NCBI RefSeq assembly: GCF_025398155.2 | Contig: NZ_CP104562.2 | Span: 3,410,001-3,474,000 of the forward strand | Length of the DNA stretch: 64,000 nt | DNA from: Roseateles amylovorans | GTDB taxonomy: Bacteria; Pseudomonadota; Gammaproteobacteria; Burkholderiales; Burkholderiaceae_C | Reading direction: 5' to 3' | Shown here: positions 46,315 to 56,300 of the stretch, piece after piece | How the letters are laid out: each line of letters opens with the position of its first letter | How positions within the stretch are numbered: the first letter of the stretch is position 1 | Program-made: the position numbers and the translations under genes | Notes under the pieces: model-generated | What the model saw: only the letters and a program-made list of their open reading frames with translations | Told to the model about the DNA's origin: nothing | Database searches by the model: none

Positions 46315-47139
46315 TCAATCGGAGCTTCGCTTCGCGGTCACCCGCGGCACGAAAAGATAGCCGGCGCCACGCACCGACTTGATCCAGAGGCCCTCACCCG
46401 AATCGGCGCCCAGCTTGCGGCGCAGCCGCCCGACCTGGACATCGATGGTGCGATCAAAGGGCGAGGATTCCCGGCCCCGGGTGTGCTCCAACAGGAAATC
46501 GCGGGACAGCACCCGGCCGGGATGCAGCAGGAACGCATGCAGCAGATCGAACTCGCCGGTGGTGAGCGGGACTTCGGCGCCGTCCGGATCGCTGAGCCGC
46601 CGGGCGGCGACATCCACCGACCAGCCCTCGAACAGCAGTTGCTCGCGGGGGTCGCCCACGTCCTGCGGCGCCGCCACCACCGACGCGACGGCGGATGGCG
46701 GCAGCGCGGCGGCGGTGGGATCCGGCGTCAGGCGTCGCAGCACCGCCTTCACCCGGGCGGCCAGCTCGCGCAGGTCAAAGGGTTTGGTGATGTAGTCATC
46801 GGCGCCGATCTCCAGCCCCACCACCTTGTCGACCGAATCGCCGCGGCCGGTGACGATCACCAGGCCGCACTTCCAGTACTGCCGCAGTTGCCGGGCGATG
46901 GCGAAACCATCCTCACCGGGCAATCCCAGATCCAGCAGCACCAGTTGGGGCGGATCGTCCGCCATCAGCGACATCAGGGCAGCGCCGCTGTGCAATTGCG
47001 TGACACGAAAGCCGTGCGTGGTGAGGTAACCGGCCAGCAGCAGGGTGATGTCCGGCTCGTCGTCGACCACGGCCACATGGGTCGGCAGTGGCGCCGGGGA
47101 TGCGGCGGTGGGCGGAAGTGGAAGGCCGGACGTGGACAT
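46315..47139 (-). CDS. OmpR-family response regulator
   Basis: A 274-residue regulator. The receiver domain (about 20-135) has VVDDEPD, the phospho-acceptor in LLDLGLPG and the TKPFD Lys motif. The winged-helix DNA-binding domain (about 170-268) ends TIDVQVGRLRRKLG...IKSVRGAGYLF. It lies between two hybrid kinases on the same strand, 36 nt after one and 10 nt before the other, so it is their likely output. Target genes are not evident. Confidence 0.94.
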   Translation of the reverse strand: MSTSGLPLPPTAASPAPLPTHVAVVDDEPDITLLLAGYLTTHGFRVTQLHSGAALMSLMADDPPQLVLLDLGLPGEDGFAIARQLRQYWKCGLVIVTGRGDSVDKVVGLEIGADDYITKPFDLRELAARVKAVLRRLTPDPTAAALPPSAVASVVAAPQDVGDPREQLLFEGWSVDVAARRLSDPDGAEVPLTTGEFDLLHAFLLHPGRVLSRDFLLEHTRGRESSPFDRTIDVQVGRLRRKLGADSGEGLWIKSVRGAGYLFVPRVTAKRSSD

Positions 47140-47175
47140 TGACGCGGCAGAGCGCAGAGGGAAGACGGCGCGATT

Positions 47176-48786
47176 CTAGGGTGACGCCGACGGCACCAGC
47201 CGTTCAAGTGTGCGCAGCAGGAGGTCCAGGTCGATCGGCTTGACCAGGTGCTCGTCGAAACCGCTGGCGAGCGCCTTCTCTCGGTCGGACGACTGGCCGT
47301 AGCCGGTCAGGGCGATCAGTCGCGGTGCGGCGTCGCCGAGCTCCCGGCGCATCTGGTCGGCCAGCTCATAGCCGTCGATCACCGGCATGCCGATGTCCAG
47401 CACCGCGGCGTCGAAACGCTCGGTGCGCACCCGGTCCAGCGCCTCCTGCGGCAAGGTGGTGGTCACCACCTCGAAGCCGCAGTAGCGCAGGGCCATGCCA
47501 AGCGTCTCTGCCGCATCCCGGTTGTCGTCCACCACCAGCACCCGCCCCTGCGCGGGGCGCGCCACCGGGGCCTGCGCATCGGCCGCGCCGGTGGTCGGCG
47601 CGGGCAGGTGCCGCTCGACGGGCAGATCGACCCGGAACCGCGCGCCCAACCCCGGCCCGGCACTGTGCACCTCCACCGCGCCGCCATGCATCTCCACCAG
47701 CCGCCGCACGATGGCCAGGCCAATGCCCAGCCCGCCGTTGGAGCGATCCAGGGTGGTGCTGCCCTGTTCGAACAGCTCGAAGATGCGCGGCAGCAGGTGG
47801 CTGTCAATGCCGGCGCCGTTGTCCTCCACATCGATCCGGAGTCGGCTGTCCACCTCTCGGGCAGAAATCTGGATCTCGCCCTGCGTCGGGGTGTACTTGG
47901 CCGCATTGCTCAGCAGATTGACCAGCACCTGCCGCAACCGGCCGCGGTCGCCCATCAGGCGCAAGGCCGGATCGACCTCGCACTCCACCCGCAGCAGATG
48001 GTTGCGCTCTTCCAGCAAGGGGCTGACGCCTTCGATCGCATCGGTCAGCAGGAGCCGGATGTCGATGGCTTCGCGGGTCAGTTCGACCTTGCCGCGGGTG
48101 ATCCGGGTGATGTCCAGCAGGTCATCGACCAGCTTGGACAGATGGCCGACCTGGCGTTCGATGATCTGATGTTCCCGGCCCAGGCCGTCGCCGCGCATCT
48201 TGATCAGATGCAGCGCGGTGGAGATGGGTGCCAGCGGATTGCGCAGTTCATGGCCCAGCATGGCGAGGAACTCGTCCTTGGCGCTGGCGGCGCGCTCGCG
48301 TTCCTGGTCCAACCGCGCCGCATGCAGACCGGTGGCGGCCAAGGTGGCGGCGGCGCGCATGAAGGCGCTTTGGTGGGCCGACGGAAAGTCCGGTCGCGAG
48401 GAGCCGAACCACAGGCTGCCGGCGCGGCCCGCCGGCCCCAGGTGCAGACGCACCACCCGCAGCGGCCCCAGCGGCGACTCCTGCGGCAGCGGGTCTTCCG
48501 GCCCTTCCGGCATCTGGCGGCAGGCGTGGATGAAATCAGCCCAGTACGGTTCGTGGGCCACCTTCACCCCGCCGACCTGCATCTGGATGACCGGTGCGGC
48601 GTCGGCCGTCAGCGGGGCCCACACCAGGCAGACGGCGGTGCCGACGATCCGGTTCACCGCCTCGGTCGTCAGTTGCAGCACGGTCGCCGCATCCCGGCCG
48701 ACCCACAGCGCCGGCAGCGCCAGCAGCCCCATCAGATCGCGCAACGCCTCGTCAGCGGCGCCGGATTGAAAATTGGAATGTCCCAT
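47176..48786 (-). CDS. Hybrid sensor histidine kinase, GAF-HisKA-HATPase-REC
   Basis: A 536-residue soluble kinase. A degenerate GAF-like sensor fills about residues 15-165. HisKA carries LGHELRNPLAP with the His near 179. The ATPase domain shows NLLSNAAKYT, DNGAGI and GGLGIGLAIV. The C-terminal receiver (about 415-535) has VVDDNRDA, AVLDIGMP and the VKPID Lys motif. The ATG lies 3 nt after the stop of the MEDS-domain gene, so the two are almost certainly co-translated and may sense together. Confidence 0.92.
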   Translation of the reverse strand: MGHSNFQSGAADEALRDLMGLLALPALWVGRDAATVLQLTTEAVNRIVGTAVCLVWAPLTADAAPVIQMQVGGVKVAHEPYWADFIHACRQMPEGPEDPLPQESPLGPLRVVRLHLGPAGRAGSLWFGSSRPDFPSAHQSAFMRAAATLAATGLHAARLDQERERAASAKDEFLAMLGHELRNPLAPISTALHLIKMRGDGLGREHQIIERQVGHLSKLVDDLLDITRITRGKVELTREAIDIRLLLTDAIEGVSPLLEERNHLLRVECEVDPALRLMGDRGRLRQVLVNLLSNAAKYTPTQGEIQISAREVDSRLRIDVEDNGAGIDSHLLPRIFELFEQGSTTLDRSNGGLGIGLAIVRRLVEMHGGAVEVHSAGPGLGARFRVDLPVERHLPAPTTGAADAQAPVARPAQGRVLVVDDNRDAAETLGMALRYCGFEVVTTTLPQEALDRVRTERFDAAVLDIGMPVIDGYELADQMRRELGDAAPRLIALTGYGQSSDREKALASGFDEHLVKPIDLDLLLRTLERLVPSASP

Positions 48787-48789
48787 GCC

Positions 48790-49545
48790 TCAGCGCAGCG
48801 CTCGCAGCGCACCCGTCCTGGTTTCCCGATGGCCGGCATGGCGACCGCCCCGGCTGCCGCGCCGGGCCGCCAGTTCGCGCAACATTTCTGCCGGCGGGGT
48901 GTAGAACGGGTTTTCGCGCAGCACGCCGGCAATCAGCGTCAGCGGATGTGTTCTCAGCAAATCCATCATGGTGGCGCCATCCAGTGTGGCGATGTCGTAG
49001 ACGCAAACGGCGGGTTGCCGATGACGCGCCAGGATGTCGTTGACTTCAGCTTCATATTCCATCACGTCGGCCTTGTCCGGCGCGGCCTGCAGCAACTGAC
49101 CCATCCGCGCCATCAGACGGACCCGGGGAAAACCAACGTCCCTCGCGGGGCCGGTCCAGTGATCGATGGATTCCAGCAGGCGCTGCTTGTCGAAATCGCC
49201 CTCGTCGTCGAAGCAAACGGTCCGCCAGTCCCGCAATTCAAGCTGACCGCAGGCCTCGCAGTGCGAGGTCGCAAGCCCCGCATCCGACAGATGGGCACGA
49301 TGGACATCCTTCTGATCGGCCGCCAACAGGTGCAGGAGCTGCTCGCCCTGACGGGCAGCGTCCAGATGGAAGGGGCCCAGCACCTGGTCCTCCTCCTCCC
49401 GACTGTTGAAGAAGGCGCAGACATGAAAGTGCGTCAGGCGGCTCCCGGCCAGCCACATCGCTGCGTCATGCCCCAGGTCCATCCTGCCGCCGTCCACCGG
49501 GTCACTCTCCCAGTCGACCTGCGGCACGCCGTCCATGCCTGTCAT
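48790..49545 (-). CDS. MEDS-domain (DcmR-like) sensory protein
   Basis: A 251-residue soluble protein. The opening HFHVCAFFNSREEEDQVLGPF...ARQGEQLLHLL fits the MEDS (methanogen/methylotroph DcmR sensory) domain, including the conserved H...C.F....E pattern and the RQGE turn. A CEAC motif lies mid-protein. The C-terminal part (YEAEVNDILARHRQPAVCVYD) continues the domain. No DNA-binding or kinase domain follows, so it probably works through the adjacent hybrid kinase. AAGGAGG sits directly before the ATG at 49545, fixing the start. It heads the four-gene signalling operon. Confidence 0.82.
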   Translation of the reverse strand: MTGMDGVPQVDWESDPVDGGRMDLGHDAAMWLAGSRLTHFHVCAFFNSREEEDQVLGPFHLDAARQGEQLLHLLAADQKDVHRAHLSDAGLATSHCEACGQLELRDWRTVCFDDEGDFDKQRLLESIDHWTGPARDVGFPRVRLMARMGQLLQAAPDKADVMEYEAEVNDILARHRQPAVCVYDIATLDGATMMDLLRTHPLTLIAGVLRENPFYTPPAEMLRELAARRGSRGGRHAGHRETRTGALRALR

Positions 49546-49785
49546 CGCCCCTCCTTGTGCTGCCACCTGTTGATGTTAGCCTTGATACAAGCATTCCAGG
49601 CCCGGCATCAGCCTGTGGAGGTTGCGGGTTGAACCGTATCTGCTGGTAACGTTGTGCATCCCCGAGGTGGCAGGCGCCACGTGCTGTTCGTCGGCGCAAT
49701 CGCGCCTGCTGGGTGAGCTGCCGCAAGACGATCGGCAACCCCACAAGCGTGTGAGCGCCCGGGCTGCTGATTGCGCAGGAGAGAC

Positions 49786-51891
49786 ATGGCTGAAGCGAGC
49801 ACGTCTGACGGCTCCGGTCACACCCAGGGTGTGGCCGGGATCCTGGAGGTCTTGAAGGAGCCGCCGCGCTGGCGACGGCGGTGGGGATCGTGGCTGGCGC
49901 TGGCCCTCGTGCTGGCTACGCTGGGCCTGTTCGAGCTGGTGCTGTGGACCACCAGCGACCGCCTGGGCCAGGTGGATCCGATCCTGCAGGTCGACCGCTA
50001 TGAACTGCGGTCCGTGCCTGCCGATGATCCCAAGGCGTTGCGCTTCGACGGGCCCCTGCACCTGCGGCAAGATCATCTGCCGCTGCCCCACTTCGAGAAC
50101 GTCGGCCATCCCAGGGCGCTGCACAAGGCCCGGCTGCGTTTCGACATCTCCCGGTTCATCACCGACGCCGATGTCTTCGACGAACGCCGCGACGGCGATC
50201 GCCAGACCGTCCCCCGCGCGCCGACCAAGGCCCTGCTCATCAGCCAGGCGATTCATGGCGTGGATGTCTACCTCAACGGCGTCTGGCTGGACGGCTATCC
50301 CCGCTCTACCGCGACGGCCCGGTTCATGTGGTTCCGCCCCCTGCCGGTGGAACTGCCCGCCAAGCTGCTGCGCCGCGACGGGCCGAACGAGCTCATCATC
50401 GACTACACCACCTGGGAGCCTCACTTCATGCTCTCGCCGGTGTACATCGGAAATGTGGAGCCCATCGCCTATGTCAGCGAAGTGGTGGACTTCTTCAGCA
50501 ATTCACTCGCCAACGCCTCGAAAGCCTTCTGCTTCCTGGCCGGCGTGTTCATGATCGGGGTCTGGCTGGTCAACCGCACTGACGGCACCTTCGGGCTGAT
50601 CGGGCTGGTCGCGCTGTTGTGGGCAGTGGTCTACACCCTGTCGCTGTGGGTGTACATGCCGCCGGACTGGCGTCCCGTCTGGCTGCTGTTCTTCTACTTC
50701 TGTACCGGCGCGCTCAACCTGCTGGGCACGATGTTCGTGATGCGCTATGTGGACCAGCCGATCCCGCGACCGTTGTGGTGGGGGATGCTGCTCGCATCGT
50801 CACTGGCCGTGGCCGTGCAACCCCTGGGCGGCGAAATCGCCGAACTGGACCTGGACCTCTACTGGATCTGGCTGCTGGTCCCCTTCCAGCTCTGGGCGAT
50901 GGTGCAACTGGCCCGCCATGTCTGGCGCACCCGCAGCCGACCGGCCCTGGTGATGTTGCTGATGCTGCTGCTGGCCGGGGTGCTGGTGATGCACGACTAC
51001 AACGTGATGACGCATCAGTTGCCCCTGCCGGTGCCGGACTACCCGGGATCGCTGTTCCGCCTGCTGGGAACCCCGGTGTATCTCACCCACCTGGCGCTCC
51101 CGCCGCTGCTGGTGGTGATGGCCCATGCGCATCTGCTGAAGTACCGGGAGAGCGTCAAGCATGTCCGCGAGGCCAACCGCATCCTGGCGGAAACGGTGCG
51201 CCGCAGGGAGATGGCGCTGGCGGTGAGCTACGACCGGCAGAGCGAACTGGAACGAAATGAAGCCGCCCAGGAGGAGCGCGACCGCATCTATCGGGAGCTC
51301 CATGACGGCATCGGTTCCCAACTGGTGACCACCATCTTCAGCGTCCGCGAGGGCAACGCCAGCCGCGCCCAACTGGAGCAGCGGCTGCTGGACGTTCTGC
51401 AGGGCGTGAGGGAGGTGATCTCCAGCACCGACACCACCGAACACCGGGAGTTCCAGAACATCCTGTTCGACTACTGCGTCAACCTGGACTCCCTGCTGAG
51501 CGCCAAGGACTTCCAGATCGAATACGACATCCAGGACGGCAACGAGTTCGTGCTGCTGGACGACCGATCCCGGGAGCTGCTGCGCATCGTCGAGGAGACG
51601 GTGGCCAACACGCTCAAGTACGCGCGGGCGTCCCTGCTGCGCATCACGCTCACCCATGACGACACCGTCATGACGCTCACCATCTCCGACAACGGCGATT
51701 CCCACCTGGATGTGGGCCACGGCGTGCGGTCTGACTTCGGTGTCTCCACCGGCCAGGGCTTGAAGAACATGAAAGCGCGCATGCAACGCTTGGGCGGTGT
51801 GTTCAGTTTCGTCCAACATCCCGACGGCGCCACGACGACCGTGACGCTGCCGCTGGCGGGGCCCCCTTCGCCGAAGCTGCCCGCTGCATGA
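49786..51891 (+). CDS. Membrane sensor histidine kinase, 7TM-DISM and HisKA_3-like
   Basis: A 701-residue protein. A first helix (about 37-55) is followed by a periplasmic beta-rich domain with a galactose-binding-like fold (VDVYLNGVWLDGYPR). A block of seven helices (about 240-450) of the 7TM-DISM type comes next, then a coiled coil. The kinase core has RELHDGIGSQLV, the phospho-acceptor His near 505 of the NarL-partner (HisKA_3) class, and an ATPase domain with VANTLKYA and GQGLKNMKARMQRLGG. AGGAGA precedes the ATG. No response regulator is adjacent; the only NarL-type regulator in the window lies 11 kb downstream at 63282. Confidence 0.9.
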   Translation: MAEASTSDGSGHTQGVAGILEVLKEPPRWRRRWGSWLALALVLATLGLFELVLWTTSDRLGQVDPILQVDRYELRSVPADDPKALRFDGPLHLRQDHLPLPHFENVGHPRALHKARLRFDISRFITDADVFDERRDGDRQTVPRAPTKALLISQAIHGVDVYLNGVWLDGYPRSTATARFMWFRPLPVELPAKLLRRDGPNELIIDYTTWEPHFMLSPVYIGNVEPIAYVSEVVDFFSNSLANASKAFCFLAGVFMIGVWLVNRTDGTFGLIGLVALLWAVVYTLSLWVYMPPDWRPVWLLFFYFCTGALNLLGTMFVMRYVDQPIPRPLWWGMLLASSLAVAVQPLGGEIAELDLDLYWIWLLVPFQLWAMVQLARHVWRTRSRPALVMLLMLLLAGVLVMHDYNVMTHQLPLPVPDYPGSLFRLLGTPVYLTHLALPPLLVVMAHAHLLKYRESVKHVREANRILAETVRRREMALAVSYDRQSELERNEAAQEERDRIYRELHDGIGSQLVTTIFSVREGNASRAQLEQRLLDVLQGVREVISSTDTTEHREFQNILFDYCVNLDSLLSAKDFQIEYDIQDGNEFVLLDDRSRELLRIVEETVANTLKYARASLLRITLTHDDTVMTLTISDNGDSHLDVGHGVRSDFGVSTGQGLKNMKARMQRLGGVFSFVQHPDGATTTVTLPLAGPPSPKLPAA

Positions 51892-52031
51892 CGCAACGCC
51901 TCGACGCTGCCCGGTGGCGTCAGCCCGGTGGCGTCAACCGGCGCGGCCGATGTCGCGACCGTCCGGGCGAGGGTGACCGGCGCTGAGCGCGCCACCGAAG
52001 GCACGCCAGCGACCGAAGCGGATCAATCAGC

Positions 52032-53201
52032 TCAAGCAGCGAGCCGCTCGTCCAGGTACTTCCGGGATTTCCGATAGTGACGCGGGCTGCAAAGGCGACT
52101 CTGGAAGGCCCAGACGGCGCCCTCCAGCGCCGACTCGAGCTCATGAGGCGCGCGTCGCCGCAAGGCGCGTCGGTATTGCTCCACCTGCGTGCGCACCGAG
52201 GCCCGCCAGTCCCGGTCGCCCTCATGGCAGGCGCTCATGCCCAGGATGTGGAGCCACCCCGACAGCACCGGTTCCGACATGCTCGACAGGAGCGCTGCCA
52301 GCGTGCCCGGGGCCGACTGGCCCAGGGTCGCGCCCAGCCCCCAATGCAGCACCTGCAGCCGCAACACCAACGCCGGATCGGCAGAGACCGCCACCGCCAC
52401 CGCCTCCGCCGACACCCGGCTGGACAGCAGACGCCGCACCCGTGTGAGCGTCTCCACCTCGCAACCCGGCAGTGCTGGCACCGAGCAACGGGTCTGCGCA
52501 GCCACAAAGGTACCCTGGAACAGCGTGACATCGAGCTCCCGCAGCCGCTGGTAGCCGGCCATCGACAACACACCCTTCCCGATGACCATCATCCCCTCCT
52601 CCGCCGCCCGGTCTGCCAACGCCGCGAGCTGGTTCGGCGGGATCGCGGTCAGGTCCAGTTCCAGATAATCGGCATAGGGTGCGAACAGCCAGCGCGACGT
52701 CTCCAGGTCACGCAGGCCGGCAACGCAGAACCGCACGCCGCGTGACCGCAGTTGGGCGATGCGCATCAGCACCGAGGTCTCGGCGCCGACCTGCGCCATC
52801 AACTGAATGACGCCCACCGACGGCGTCACCGCGTCCGCGAGCGGACTCATCAGCAGCGTCTCGCTCATCGGCACGAACAGCGGCGCTTCCGGGGCCAGCC
52901 CGGCCACGCCGGCATCCAGCAGGGCATGGGCCAATGCGGCCGCGATGTCTTCATCGCGGGGGCTGCCCGGCGCACGCGGCGCCTCGGCGCCCTGGGGCCA
53001 CAGTTCATAGGCGAAGGTCCGCCCCTGGTCGTCGAGGATGGCCTGGCTGACGAAGCGAACCGAATCACCGTCGTCGGCCCTCGCGCCCTCGGTGGAAGCC
53101 GGCAGCGTCACGTTGACGGCGCCAGTCCGTCGGGCGCCGGCGTCACCGGCCCGGCTGGGGGGAACCGCCGATGCGAGCGGCAGGGTATCTGCGAAGGTCA
53201 T
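52032..53201 (-). CDS. Degenerate EAL plus HDOD domain protein (YuxH-like)
   Basis: A 389-residue protein. The N-terminal half has the EAL fold pattern (AILDDQGRTFAYELW, then GVRFCVAGL and YLELDL) but the catalytic EAL motif reads ELW and the downstream metal ligands look lost. It is probably a non-enzymatic c-di-GMP or protein-binding domain. The C-terminal half is an HDOD domain (LSSRVSAEAVAVAVSADPALVLRLQ) of the signalling type. AGGAG lies 8 nt before the ATG at 53201. Its place beside an adhesin and secretion locus fits c-di-GMP-linked surface control, but this is inference. Confidence 0.85.
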   Translation of the reverse strand: MTFADTLPLASAVPPSRAGDAGARRTGAVNVTLPASTEGARADDGDSVRFVSQAILDDQGRTFAYELWPQGAEAPRAPGSPRDEDIAAALAHALLDAGVAGLAPEAPLFVPMSETLLMSPLADAVTPSVGVIQLMAQVGAETSVLMRIAQLRSRGVRFCVAGLRDLETSRWLFAPYADYLELDLTAIPPNQLAALADRAAEEGMMVIGKGVLSMAGYQRLRELDVTLFQGTFVAAQTRCSVPALPGCEVETLTRVRRLLSSRVSAEAVAVAVSADPALVLRLQVLHWGLGATLGQSAPGTLAALLSSMSEPVLSGWLHILGMSACHEGDRDWRASVRTQVEQYRRALRRRAPHELESALEGAVWAFQSRLCSPRHYRKSRKYLDERLAA

Positions 53202-53227
53202 GATGGGACTCCTGAAGTCGGTGCCAC

Positions 53228-53308
53228 AAGAAGAGGCAGAACGAGGAAGAAAAAGAGACAAAAAATGGGACGAAAGAGGGACGAAAAAGGAAGAAAGAGG
53301 ACAAAGAG
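53228..53308. other. Purine-rich tract between adhesin and EAL-HDOD genes
   Basis: 74 of 81 plus-strand bases are purines. On the minus strand, the transcribed strand here, this is a U/C-rich run about 60 nt after the adhesin stop and before the EAL-HDOD gene. It could aid transcription termination or be a Rho-loading or leader element. Confidence 0.6.
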
Positions 53309-53367
53309 CCGAGGCCCGAGCACGGCGTACAGGCTGCCCCTTGAGGTGACGCCAGGGGCAGCCGGGG

Positions 53368-56300
53368 TCAGATCACCGCAGGAACCGCCAACGTCGAGGT
53401 CAGCTCCCAGTGGATCGACGAGGTCGTCGGCCCGATCCGCCACGACACGTCGTCGATGTCTGCGTCGTTGTCGCCCGCAGAACCCAGCGCGACGGCCGCG
53501 CCGGGCTCGCGCAGCCGCGCGAGGCCATCGACCTGATCAAGCGAATCAAGCGGCGCCAGAGCGTTTGCCGACAGCTCATTGCTGAATGCCACATTGCCTG
53601 CTGCATCGGTGACCACCGCACGGAAGCGATAAGTCCCGGGCGGCAACGCGTCCATCGAGGCGGTCACAGGAAGCCAGACGTCGCTCCCCTCCTGCGACAT
53701 CTGCCAGTTGACCGTCGCGCCAGCCTCTTGACCGGTCAGTTGCAAGGTCAGCGGATCGCCCTGGCTGAGGTGGCCTTCGCTGGAAGCTCCGGCGAACGAG
53801 GCGATGCCGGCCTCCGGCGGGGTGGCGTCGATCCGAACCATCACCGACCGGGTGAGGCTGACATTGCCGGCGACATCGGTCACGACGGCGCGGTACTGAT
53901 AGTCGCCATCGGGCAGAGCGTCCTGGCTGAGAGGCGTGTCGTCCCAGGTGATGCCGCCATCCACGGAGCGCTGGTGCTGCACCTGTGCGCCGGCTTCCGC
54001 ACCCGTGATCCCGAGCAGGAAGCTGTTGTCCTGGGTCACCCGGTCCAGCGCGAAGCCGGTGTCGTCAAAGCCGATCAGCGCCACCTGCCCGGAGGCCGGC
54101 GGCAGGCTGTCCACCGTCACGGCCACCGCGGGCGTGTAGTTCACATTGCCCGCCACATCCGTCAGGACACCCCGGAAGAGATAGTCCCCCGCCAAGAGCC
54201 CGATGTGCGTGTCGATGGTCCGCAGCCAGGTGGCGCCGCTGTCCAGGGACACCTGATAGCCCACCGTCGTGCCGCCGCCGCTGGGGGCACTGGGGACGGT
54301 GAAAAAGAAGTCGCCATCCTGGCTGTCCCGATCGCTGCTGCTGACGCCGGTGTCGGTGTAGAAGTTCATCAAGAGACGCAGCGAGGCGGTGTTGGGCGGC
54401 AGCGTGTCCACCACCACCTCGAGGGTCCGCGTGTAGCTGATGGTGCCCTGCGCATCGACCACCTTGGCGCGGAACTGCACGCGACCGTCCTGGAAGGTGC
54501 TGTCCGCCGTGGGCCCCAGATCCTGCCAACTGCCGCCGCCGTTCAAGGACATCTGCACCGTGGTCGTTGAGTCCTCGGGCTGACCGACAGGGATCACCTT
54601 GAAAGCGCGGTCACTGGTGCGCCGGTCCAGGGCACTCGCCCCGGTGTCGACGAAGTCCTCCAGGGTCAGGGTGCCAGCGCTCAGGGTGGCGGTATCGACC
54701 GTCACCGCGATGGTGTTGGAATGGGCGACATTGCCAGCGGGGTCGGTCGCGGTGGCGCGAAACAGGTAGCTGCCGTCCAGCACGCCACTCGTTGACAGGT
54801 CACAGGGCCGCCAGTTCACCCCATCGGTGGACACCTCGTACTGAAGCGTGGAGCCCCATGCCGTGCTGAGCGAGGTGAAGGTGAGGTTGGTGTCGTCCCC
54901 TTGATAGCCCCCCGCCGAGTCCCCGGTCCCTGAGTAATTGACCAGGTCCAAGGTCCCGTAGATCGGCGGCGGTGTCTTCTGGACGCGGAACGGGGTCCAG
55001 GCGGAAACGGTCTGATTGCCCGCGGCATCGGTGGCGACGGCGCGAAACAAATGGTCGCCTTCCGGCAGCCCGCTCACGCTCGGTCCCACTTCGTCCCGGG
55101 TGATGCCCCCGTCGGTGGAATGCTCATAGGCCACGGTGGCGCCGTCTTCCGACTTGACCGACAACGCCAGGTCGCCGGTACTGCCCACCGATCCGATCGC
55201 GTTCAACGGCTTGCCGCCCACACCGAGCACCCGCAAGGCGCCGAGCGCGGGAACCGTCGAATCCACGATCAGCACCGGCGTCTCGACGGTGGTGGTGTTG
55301 CCTGCGGCATCACTGACCACGGCCCGGAATTGATAGCGACCATCGGCCAGATTGCGCTGATCGGCCGACGTGGCCTGCCAAGTCTTTCCGTCGTCGAGCG
55401 AAACGTCGAATCGCACGGCGCTGCCAGCCTCCCGGTCCGCCATCGCCAACGAGAAGTCGGTGAGGTGGGTGGTGCCGCTGAGGCTGCCACCGGCCTCGCC
55501 GGCGTCCAGCGTCAGGGCGCCTGCTGCGGGCGGGGTCGCGTCCAGGGTGATCACCACCGGCGCGGTGCGGGTCTGGTTGCCGGCGGCATCGGTGGCGACT
55601 GCACGGAAGAGATAGTGCCCATCCGGCAGGCCGTTGATGCCAGCGGACGTGGGCGTCCATTGAAGGCCGCCGTCATTGGAGAACTCGAAGCTCAGCCCGG
55701 AGCGGCCGTCATGGCGGCTGACGGTCAACTGAAACTGCTTGTCCGAGGTGATTTTGTCCAGCGCACTGAGGCCGGTGTCGTCGAACTCGGTCACCCTCAG
55801 GATGCCAAGGGTGGGCCGAGTGATGTCCTCATAACCGAACTCGGCCGAGCTGCTGAGATCACCGACCTGCGCCACCACCGTCACCATCCCGCTGCCCTGC
55901 GGTGTGGGCGCGATGACGGTCCAATGGCCCTTTTCGTCGGCGACGGCGCTGGTGCGGCTCCCGTCAGGCCATGTCACCTCGAGCACCGCGCCCGGCTCCG
56001 CGCTGCCGGTAGCCACAGGCCGGTCGGTGCCTGCGGTGTCGCGGATCGCGTCCACCTTCGGCGGGGCCAAGGGCGTCACGCCAGGCGGCAGCGGTTCCTC
56101 GACCCCGGGTCTTGGTGCTTCAGGCCGGTTCTCACCGGCGCCGCCGGATCCTTCAGGCGCATTGTCAGAGGCGCCGCCGGAGGTCTCAGCCGGCGGCTTG
56201 GGGACCGGGGCGCTGGGGCTGCCGTCGTCAGCAAGTGCCATCACCAGGGTGGCGCCCAGGCCGGCGCTGAGCCAGAACGGCAGAAGCGCGTGGCTGTCCC

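Noticed and set aside
49581..49591. CTTG-ATA-CAAG inverted repeat in the MEDS/kinase divergent region
   Set aside because: Too short and not repeated; expected by chance in this amount of sequence.
47248..49632. A 794-codon plus-strand frame opposite the kinase operon
   Set aside because: The minus strand encodes clear kinase, receiver and MEDS domains; the plus frame has no domain pattern.
49576..50424. Minus-strand frame overlapping the 7TM kinase start
   Set aside because: It is antisense to a kinase gene with a good ribosome-binding site and has no recognisable features.
51909..51935. Two direct copies of CCCGGTGGCGTCA after the 7TM kinase gene
   Set aside because: A single local duplication between convergent genes with no sign of function; not an attachment site since no integrase is near.
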